Part shown: piece by piece, positions 58,228-64,000 of the stretch
Layout: the number at the start of each line of letters is the position of its first letter
How positions within the stretch are numbered: the first letter of the stretch is position 1
Source of the DNA: Bacillota bacterium
GTDB lineage: Bacteria; Bacillota; Clostridia; Peptostreptococcales; Anaerovoracaceae
Reading direction: 5' to 3'
DNA length: 64,000 bases
Assembly (NCBI GenBank): GCA_019420305.1
Contig: JAHZHL010000032.1
Coordinates: 1-64,000, forward strand
Position numbers and translations under genes: made by a program
The notes under the pieces: model-generated
The model's database searches: none
What the model was told of the DNA's origin: nothing
The model's input: only the letters and a program-made list of their open reading frames with translations

Positions 58228-59319
58228 ATGGCGAAGATTATAGGAAGTCCCAGCAGATATGTGCAGGGCAAAGGAGAGATGAGGAACTTGTGCAGTCACG
58301 CGTCTGCTTTTGGCGATAAGTTTTTTGTTCTGACCAGCGCTTCCGGTAGGAAACGGGTGGAACCTGCCATTACAGAGGGAAAAGGGGATGCTCAGCTGGT
58401 TTATGAGGTGTTTGGCGGTGAATGCAGCAAGACGGAAATCCATCGAGTTATGGAGGCATGTAAAACCGCGGGCTGTAATGTAATCGTCGGAATCGGGGGA
58501 GGAAAGATTCACGATACAGCGAAAGCGGCGGCTCATTATCTGGGCCTGCCGGTTGTGATTGTGCCTACGATTGCTTCCACGGACGCTCCATGCAGCGCCC
58601 TTTCGGTTATCTATACCGATGACGGCGTATTTGAGGAATATCTGTTCCTTCCAGCCAGTCCGAATATGGTTCTTGTAGACACCGATATTGTGAGCAAAGC
58701 GCCTGTTCGCCTTCTGATTTCCGGTATGGGGGACGCCCTGGCGACTTATTTTGAAGCGAGAGCCTGCCAGAGATCCGACGCCGCTAACTGCGTTGGCGGA
58801 AAATCAACTATGGCGGCCATAAGCCTGGCAAGGCTGTGTTATGATACCTTGCTCGCGGATGGGGTAAACGCGATGCTGGCAGTAAAAGAGAAAGTCTGCA
58901 CAAAGGCAGTTGAAAACATTATCGAAGCCAATACCTATCTTTCCGGCATTGGCTTTGAAAGCGGCGGTCTTGCGGGCGCGCACGCGATACACAACGGTCT
59001 GACCGCCATAGAGGAAACTCATGAATTGTATCATGGGGAAAAAGTCGCGTTCGGCACATTGGTGCAGCTGGTTCTGGAAAATGCTCCGGAGGATGAAATC
59101 GGAGAGGTTTTGGACTTCTGTACGGAAGTCGGACTGCCGGTAACCTTAAAAGAGCTGAATATCAGCGACGCGGAACCGGAACGGCTTATGGAAGTCGCCA
59201 GACTCGCGGCGGCGGAAAACGATACTCTTGGAAATATGCCTTTTGATGTAACGCCGGAAGATGTGTACGCGGCGATTCTGGGCGCGGACGCGCTGGGAAG
59301 GTATTATCTGGGTGACTGA
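58228..59319 (+). CDS. gldA: Glycerol dehydrogenase-type NAD-dependent alcohol dehydrogenase
   Basis: 363 residues from the ATG at 58228 (GTGAGGT upstream). GldA-like family: VIVGIGGGKIHDTAKAAAH, VPTIASTDAPCSALSVIYTDDG, metal ligands around SGMGDALATYFEA and in GAHAIHNGLT and ELYHGEKVAFG. The enzyme oxidises glycerol or reduces hydroxyketones or aldehydes with NAD(H). As the last gene of the choline operon, 10 bp after hypB, it may act as a further outlet for reducing power. True substrate unknown. Confidence 0.9.
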   Translation: MAKIIGSPSRYVQGKGEMRNLCSHASAFGDKFFVLTSASGRKRVEPAITEGKGDAQLVYEVFGGECSKTEIHRVMEACKTAGCNVIVGIGGGKIHDTAKAAAHYLGLPVVIVPTIASTDAPCSALSVIYTDDGVFEEYLFLPASPNMVLVDTDIVSKAPVRLLISGMGDALATYFEARACQRSDAANCVGGKSTMAAISLARLCYDTLLADGVNAMLAVKEKVCTKAVENIIEANTYLSGIGFESGGLAGAHAIHNGLTAIEETHELYHGEKVAFGTLVQLVLENAPEDEIGEVLDFCTEVGLPVTLKELNISDAEPERLMEVARLAAAENDTLGNMPFDVTPEDVYAAILGADALGRYYLGD

Positions 59320-59350
59320 TTTTTCCGATTTATCAGGAACCCCGTAACAG

Positions 59351-59390
59351 AAGCCCTGCTTTCTCTTGTCAGAAAGCGGGGCTTTTCGTA
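59351..59390 (+). terminator. Terminator of the choline/redox operon
   Basis: AAGCCCTGCTTTCT (59351-59364) pairs with AGAAAGCGGGGCTT (59371-59384) with one mismatch around a 6-nt loop, followed by TTCGTAT. It is the first strong terminator after 34343. Confidence 0.82.
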
Positions 59391-59492
59391 TAATACAGAT
59401 AGACGCAAGTTCTTAAGTTTTGATTAATCTTTCTTAAAATCGGGTGAAAAGCCGCGGTGCGGCCTGTAAAATGGGATCAGAGGTGAAAATAA

Positions 59493-60191
59493 ATGGATAA
59501 GGAAATGAACTTATTAGTTGTGGATGATGAAAAAGAAATCGCGGATTTGCTGGAACTGTATCTGAAAAATGACGGTTATCAGGTTTTTAAGTTTTATCGG
59601 GGAAAACCCGCCCTGGAGTGTGTGGAATCTGAGAAGGTGGATCTGGCAATTCTGGATATTATGCTTCCGGATATAGATGGACTGGAAATTTGCAGAAAGA
59701 TTCGGGAAAGCCATACGTTCCCAATCATTATGCTGACTGCGAAAGGAGAAGAGCTGGACAAGGTGACCGGTCTTGCCATGGGCGCGGATGATTACATTAC
59801 AAAACCATTCACCCCTCTGGAGGTGGTGGCGCGGGTAAAGGCGCAGCTTCGCCGTTCCACACAGTACAATACAGGAGGACAGGAGGAGAATGTTCTTACG
59901 ATCCGGGGCTTATTTTTAAATAAGGATACTCATGAGTGCATGCTCAACGAGGAACCGGTGGATCTGACGCCGACAGAATTCGCGATTTTATGGACTCTGG
60001 CGGAAAATCAAGGCAGAGTGATTACATCAGAGGAGCTTTTTAATCAGGTATGGCAGGAAAAATATTTTGAGAACAGCAATAATACAGTGATGGTGCATGT
60101 GCGGCATATCCGCCAGAAACTGAAGGATTCCGCGGAGCGCCCGAAGTATATCAAGACGATCTGGGGAGTGGGATATAAAATTGAGAAATAA
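59493..60191 (+). CDS. OmpR/VanR-family response regulator
   Basis: 232 residues. The receiver domain has VVDDEKEI, the phospho-acceptor Asp in LAILDIMLPDIDG and Lys in YITKPFTPLE. The C-terminal winged helix ends with HVRHIRQKL and TIWGVGYKIEK. It is close in style to VanR-type regulators. The start has CAGAGGTG upstream. Its 3' end overlaps the histidine kinase gene by 11 bp. No van resistance genes are nearby, so it is an orphan VanRS-like pair. Confidence 0.92.
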   Translation: MDKEMNLLVVDDEKEIADLLELYLKNDGYQVFKFYRGKPALECVESEKVDLAILDIMLPDIDGLEICRKIRESHTFPIIMLTAKGEELDKVTGLAMGADDYITKPFTPLEVVARVKAQLRRSTQYNTGGQEENVLTIRGLFLNKDTHECMLNEEPVDLTPTEFAILWTLAENQGRVITSEELFNQVWQEKYFENSNNTVMVHVRHIRQKLKDSAERPKYIKTIWGVGYKIEK

Positions 60192-61230
60192 AAATATCGT
60201 AATTGTAAAGATCGTGATTATTGGTGTTGTAATTGCTTTCGCGGGAATTTTTCTGGCGCATTTTATTGATCTGTTCGGAAACGGAATTTTCAGAGAGTGG
60301 TTTTACAGCCGCTTTATCAAACGTATCCCGGCGGATGGCACGGAATATCCGGTCTTTTATAACTGGGCGGATTTTAAAAATTTTATTATCGGCGTTATGA
60401 TCGCTGTTCTGGTGATCGTCAGCGCGATTATTGTACTGATTATGAATTATACCAACAGTCGGAAATCCCAGGAAATGAAAAATACCATTGAAGCGCAGCG
60501 ACTGAGGGCGCAGCGTCATGAACAGCTGCTGCAGATGGAATCTCAGCGCAAGAGCGATCTGATTACCTATCTGGCTCACGACATGCGTACGCCCCTGGCA
60601 TCCATCATCGGATATCTGAGCCTGCTGGATGAGGTTCCGGAAATGCCGGCTGATCAGAGGGCAAAATATGTGGGGATCACTTTGGATAAAGCATATCGGC
60701 TGGAACAGCTGATTGAAGAGTTTTTTGAAATTACCAGGTTCAATCTCCAGACGATTGTCATTAATAAACAGAAGCTGGATCTTGGCTTGCTGCTGCAGCA
60801 GATGGCAGATGAATTCTATCCCCTTGTAGAGCCGGACGGGAAGAATATCCGGGTAGAGATACCAGAATCCCTTTTGTATAAAGGAGATGGAGACAAGCTG
60901 GCCCGTGTTTTCAATAATATCATCAAAAACGCGGTGTCCTATAGTTATCCGGATACAGAAATTCTGATAAAAGCCAGACGGGAAGACCGCAGAATTCTGG
61001 TAGAAGTGAGCAGCCATGGTGATCCGATTCCGGAACACCAGCAGAACCAGATTTTCGAAAAGTTTTTCCGGCTGGATTCTTCCCGTTCCACGAAAACAGG
61101 AGGAGCGGGACTCGGACTTGCGATCGCGAAGGAGATTGTAGACGCGCATGGAGGAACGATTTCTGTAAAAAGTGACGAACAGAAGACTGTATTTTCTGTC
61201 AGTCTGCCCATTGAACAGAAAGTGGAGTAA
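60181..61230 (+). CDS. VanS-like sensor histidine kinase
   Basis: 349 residues from a TTG at 60181 inside the regulator's end. Two TM helices (about 6-27 and 62-86) bracket a short extracytoplasmic loop of about 35 residues. The H-box YLAHDMRTPLASIIGYL carries the phospho-His. The N box (NNIIKNAVSYS) and G boxes (GGAGLGLAIAKEIVDAHGG) are complete. The small sensor loop suggests detection of an envelope signal. Translation is coupled to the response regulator. Confidence 0.92.
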   Translation: MRNKNIVIVKIVIIGVVIAFAGIFLAHFIDLFGNGIFREWFYSRFIKRIPADGTEYPVFYNWADFKNFIIGVMIAVLVIVSAIIVLIMNYTNSRKSQEMKNTIEAQRLRAQRHEQLLQMESQRKSDLITYLAHDMRTPLASIIGYLSLLDEVPEMPADQRAKYVGITLDKAYRLEQLIEEFFEITRFNLQTIVINKQKLDLGLLLQQMADEFYPLVEPDGKNIRVEIPESLLYKGDGDKLARVFNNIIKNAVSYSYPDTEILIKARREDRRILVEVSSHGDPIPEHQQNQIFEKFFRLDSSRSTKTGGAGLGLAIAKEIVDAHGGTISVKSDEQKTVFSVSLPIEQKVE

Positions 61231-61281
61231 AAACATCCGCGAGCCATGTAGGAAGAGAGCAATCTGGAAAGGCGGTAAGAA

Positions 61282-62040
61282 ATGAAGGTTGAGGTAAACG
61301 GGATTCAGCTGTTTTATGAAACGAAGGGGCAGGGGCCTCCGCTGATTCTGCTCCATGGAAACGGGGAAGATCATCACATTTTTGATGAAAGCGCTGATAG
61401 GCTGGCAAAAAAATGGACTGTGTTCCTTCCGGATTCCAGGGGACATGGAAACAGCAGCCGGATAAGGGAATTCCATTACCGGGATATGGCAGAGGATATC
61501 ATCGGGATGATAGAAGAACTCCGAATTAAAGAACCCTGCCTGTACGGATTCAGTGACGGAGGAATTATCGGACTGCTCATCGCGATAAAGCGGCCAGAAC
61601 TTCTGTCAGGCCTTATTATCAGTGGCGCCAATCTGAATCCACGCGGAATGAAACGATTTCCCTTCTGGCTGTACTGTGCCGCTTGGTTTTTCAGCCGGAA
61701 TCCGAAACTCCGACTTATGCTGACAGAACCGGATATCCGGAATTCGGAGCTGGCTCGGATACCGATTCCGGTCTGGGTGACTGCCGGGGAACACGATGTG
61801 ATTCGCAAAAACCATACCGAGCAGATTGCGGCGGCGATTCCGGTGAGCGGTCTGCGGATTGTACGGAAGGAGACTCACAGCTCCTATGTGCTTCGCGGCA
61901 GTGTATTTCTTCCGGTTATTCAAGAGGGACTGTGCTTTGTGAGTCAGCGTGAAACTCCACATTTGCGAAAATCCGGCCATCCGGGTTCTGCAGAGAAAGC
62001 AGCCAAACCCCCGGAGCGGCGTGATACCGGACAGGGATAA
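61282..62040 (+). CDS. Alpha/beta hydrolase
   Basis: 252 residues. LILLHGNGEDH forms the oxyanion region, the nucleophile elbow is GFSDGG with the catalytic Ser, and the Asp/His pair probably lies in TAGEHDVI and ETHSSYV. The size is usual for small esterases of this fold. The last 40 codons overlap the convergent thioesterase gene by 125 bp, and this tail (rich in Pro, Arg and Lys) lies outside the conserved fold, so it may be a chance extension. Substrate unknown. Confidence 0.85.
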   Translation: MKVEVNGIQLFYETKGQGPPLILLHGNGEDHHIFDESADRLAKKWTVFLPDSRGHGNSSRIREFHYRDMAEDIIGMIEELRIKEPCLYGFSDGGIIGLLIAIKRPELLSGLIISGANLNPRGMKRFPFWLYCAAWFFSRNPKLRLMLTEPDIRNSELARIPIPVWVTAGEHDVIRKNHTEQIAAAIPVSGLRIVRKETHSSYVLRGSVFLPVIQEGLCFVSQRETPHLRKSGHPGSAEKAAKPPERRDTGQG

Positions 62041-62659
62041 TGGAGTCTCCGTAACGGGCGCCTGTTTTGTATTCAACGCGGCAGGTCTGAAAGGAAAAGC
62101 CTTCCGGCAGATATTCCTGGGCAACGTCCAGATAACGGGCATTGTTCATATGATGATTGTGGTCAATATAAAAATGTAATACCGGAGCCGCGGGGAATTT
62201 TTTCTCCACGGCTTCTTTTGGCAACGGAACCTTCCGGGGAAGATAACGCATTCCCTCAAATTTGTCATCCATTGTAACGGTCTGCAGGATTTCCCGAGGC
62301 ATGACGGTGGAACCTCCTTTGTCCATATTCACAAAAGCTCCGCCTGCGTAACTGGAAATTAAAAGTTCTTCTTTATCATTGTAGATCATGGTATTTCGAA
62401 ATCCATAAGAGGAACGCAGCTGATAAATGGACGTTCGTATGAAAAGCCTGTCCCCGTAGTGGGCAGGCCGGAGCCGATTAATCTGTCTGGAAATAAGAAA
62501 CATTGTGATATGATGAGATGAAAAATACTCCGTCAGTTCTTTTTCGCTGTCCAGCTGAAAACAGCAGCAGTCCTGCATAAAGTCCACCGCGGCCGAAAGG
62601 CGCATTTCCCCGTTTGTATCAAGATGGCTGCTGCCGACGATCCGTTCAATTTGAAACAT
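61916..62659 (-). CDS. Acyl-ACP thioesterase
   Basis: 247 residues from the ATG at 62659 (GGAGGAG eight bases upstream; a GTG at 62668 lies on the binding site). Double hot-dog fold of the FatA/bacterial TE family: an N-terminal half with VDFMQDCCCFQLDSE, and a C-terminal half with the catalytic-type motif YIDHNHHMNNARYLDVAQEYLP. It hydrolyses acyl-ACP to free fatty acids. It is convergent with, and overlaps, the hydrolase gene. Confidence 0.9.
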   Translation of the reverse strand: MFQIERIVGSSHLDTNGEMRLSAAVDFMQDCCCFQLDSEKELTEYFSSHHITMFLISRQINRLRPAHYGDRLFIRTSIYQLRSSYGFRNTMIYNDKEELLISSYAGGAFVNMDKGGSTVMPREILQTVTMDDKFEGMRYLPRKVPLPKEAVEKKFPAAPVLHFYIDHNHHMNNARYLDVAQEYLPEGFSFQTCRVEYKTGARYGDSIIPVRYHAAPGVWLLSLQNPDGRIFANVEFHADSQSTVPLE

Positions 62660-62733
62660 GATAAACACTCCTCCTTTATGATTTAGTATATCACAAATCG
62701 GAATCCATCAGATGATTTGCAGTTCAGAAAAAT

Positions 62734-62762
62734 GAATGATATTTCCCGCTTCTGGCAAACTA
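62734..62762 (+). promoter_or_regulatory. Possible sigma-G promoter of the germination gene
   Basis: GAATG (62734-62738), a 17-bp spacer and CAAACTA (62756-62762) fit the forespore patterns GHATR and CATNNTA with one mismatch. It lies 28 bp before the spore germination gene, and sigG is encoded at 28977. Confidence 0.45.
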
Positions 62763-62790
62763 AAAGTAGATTTGTTAGGAGTGATGGAAT

Positions 62791-64000
62791 ATGAACCGAT
62801 ATAATCAGCTGCTGGAGGAGATCCGGAGAAAGATTCCTCTGGGTGAAAGTTTTGATGTCATGGAGAGAGACCTTTCCATTGGGGACAAAAATACAACGAT
62901 GTTTTTTGTAGATGGTCTGACAAAAGGGTCCGTGGTACAGCTAGTCATGTCTTTTCTGCTGGCCATTCCCCCTCAGGCCATGGAGCGGGCGAAAACAGCG
63001 AAGGAGTTTATAAAATATAATATGCCGTATCTGGATACCCTGACAGAGGCTGATGTGGATACGGCGATTAAACATCTCTACTCGGGGTTGCTTCCGGTAC
63101 TCATCGACGGATATGATGAAGTAATTATTGTTGATATCCGGGACTATCCGTCAAGATCCGTTGAGGAACCATCGAAAGAAAAATCTCTGCGGGGCGCCAA
63201 GGACGGATTTACGGAAACGATGATGACGAACATCGCGCTGATTCGGAGAAGGCTCAGAGATAACAATCTGATTTTCAAAGCGTTTGTGGTGGGAAATACC
63301 AGTAAGACGGATGTTTCCATCGCGTATCTGAAGGGAAAGGCAGATGAAAAACTGGCACAAAAGCTGGCCACTTACCTGAAAAGTTTGAAACTGGAGACAA
63401 CTACGGTAGGGGAGCAGACCATCGTGGAAGCGATGGGACGGCTCCAGAAATGGAAAAACTGGCTGAATCCCTTTCCAAAGGTTCGTTATACGCAGCGGCC
63501 GGATGTGGTTTCCGCTCATATCGCAGAAGGAAAAATCGCGATTATCATAGATAATTCTCCGACGGTTCTTATTCTGCCCGCAGGGATTTTTGATTTTGTA
63601 CAGGATGTGGATGATTATTACTTCCCGTTTATTACAGGAAATTATTTCCGCCTGCTGAGGATTGTCAATGCGATTGTAATTCTGTTCCTGACACCGGTTT
63701 ATCTTCTGATTGGACAGGGAGATATTCCGATTCCCATTAATATTGACTTCTTTGTGCCGGATGAAAATTTCGCGATTTCTTTATTCTGGCAGTTTGTTCT
63801 GCTGGAAGTGGCTATTGATGGCCTTAAACTGGCATCTTTGAATACGCCGGACTCTCTGGGAATGTCTCTGTCGGTGATTGGTGCGCTGATTCTGGGCGAA
63901 TTTTCGATTTCATCAGGATGGTTTATCCCTCAGACAATTCTATGTATGGCGATTGTGGCGCTGGCCAGTTTTACACAGCCGAGTATCGAACTGGGATATG
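62791..64000 (+). CDS. spoVAF: GerA/SpoVAF-family spore germination protein, N-terminal part (cut by window edge)
   Basis: The frame is open for 403 codons to the window edge, from an ATG with TTAGGAG upstream. The soluble N-terminal domain contains DYPSRSVEEPSKEKSLRGAKDGF, the signature of GerA/SpoVAF proteins. The RLLRIVNAIVILFLTPVYLL helix begins the membrane part, and INTPDSLGMSLS-like residues follow. SpoVAF sits in the inner spore membrane and aids germination and dipicolinate release. SpoVAF versus another GerAA paralogue cannot be settled without the neighbouring genes. About 90 residues are missing. Confidence 0.88.
   Translation, partial: MNRYNQLLEEIRRKIPLGESFDVMERDLSIGDKNTTMFFVDGLTKGSVVQLVMSFLLAIPPQAMERAKTAKEFIKYNMPYLDTLTEADVDTAIKHLYSGLLPVLIDGYDEVIIVDIRDYPSRSVEEPSKEKSLRGAKDGFTETMMTNIALIRRRLRDNNLIFKAFVVGNTSKTDVSIAYLKGKADEKLAQKLATYLKSLKLETTTVGEQTIVEAMGRLQKWKNWLNPFPKVRYTQRPDVVSAHIAEGKIAIIIDNSPTVLILPAGIFDFVQDVDDYYFPFITGNYFRLLRIVNAIVILFLTPVYLLIGQGDIPIPINIDFFVPDENFAISLFWQFVLLEVAIDGLKLASLNTPDSLGMSLSVIGALILGEFSISSGWFIPQTILCMAIVALASFTQPSIELGY

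Noticed and set aside
34653..59319. Ethanolamine or propanediol microcompartment
   Set aside because: Eut- and Pdu-named genes are present, but EutBC, PduCDE and B12-related lyases are absent, and the signature enzyme is CutC with choline-specific residues.
59493..61230. Glycopeptide resistance locus
   Set aside because: The response regulator and kinase are VanRS-like, but there is no vanH, ligase, vanX, vanT or vanY gene in the window. The pair alone does not imply resistance.

Overview
The window comes from a spore-forming, anaerobic Gram-positive bacterium of the class Clostridia. The reasons are a sporulation sigma factor (sigG), a GerA/SpoVAF-type spore germination protein at the right edge, an Agr-type peptide quorum system, a minimal SufC/SufB-like pair, iron-sulfur enzymes typical of strict anaerobes, and strong AGGAGG ribosome binding sites. 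The family cannot be fixed from the sequence alone. No rRNA, tRNA, CRISPR array, insertion sequence or phage gene was seen.

Positions 1-29,800 are mostly housekeeping. They hold the end of pyruvate phosphate dikinase, typA, an MscS channel, pyruvate carboxylase, a DUF975/CmpB-like membrane protein, fabZ, two aldo/keto reductases with LysR and MerR regulators, an Mrp/NBP35 ATPase, a split ThrE-type exporter, a pseudouridine synthase, the SufC/SufB-like pair, a complete agr-like locus (XRE regulator, sensor kinase, AgrD, AgrB, LytTR regulator), a radical SAM/SPASM protein, argC-argJ-argB-argD and sigG.

Positions 29,900-59,400 are a catabolic island for anaerobic choline degradation in a glycyl-radical bacterial microcompartment. 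A first operon (30,000-34,222) carries a TPR protein, DUF4037 and DUF4125 proteins, a BmrR-like MerR regulator and an EutS-EutP pair, and ends at a strong terminator. A second operon of about 25 kb starts at a promoter with the long spacer used by MerR-type activators. It encodes a transporter, shell proteins (EutS, several BMC-H, PduT, EutN), CutC choline trimethylamine-lyase with its activase CutD, two CoA-acylating aldehyde dehydrogenase homologues (one lacking the catalytic Cys), PduL, PduS, EutP/EutJ/EutQ/EutT-like proteins, an SMR transporter and an alcohol dehydrogenase. CutC should split choline to trimethylamine and acetaldehyde. The acetaldehyde would then go to acetyl-CoA and acetyl phosphate, or to ethanol.

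The unexpected part is a redox module in the same gene string: a carbon monoxide dehydrogenase (CooS)-like protein, a group-B-like [FeFe] hydrogenase, a ferredoxin-like protein, and the nickel chaperones HypA and HypB. The CooS-like protein keeps every metal-cluster ligand but lacks the canonical catalytic Lys and the proton-relay His residues. A choline microcompartment tied to hydrogenase and a divergent nickel/iron-sulfur enzyme is the best candidate here for an undescribed system.

Positions 59,400-64,000 hold a VanRS-like two-component system, an alpha/beta hydrolase, an acyl-ACP thioesterase and the 5' part of a germination gene behind a sigma-G-like promoter.
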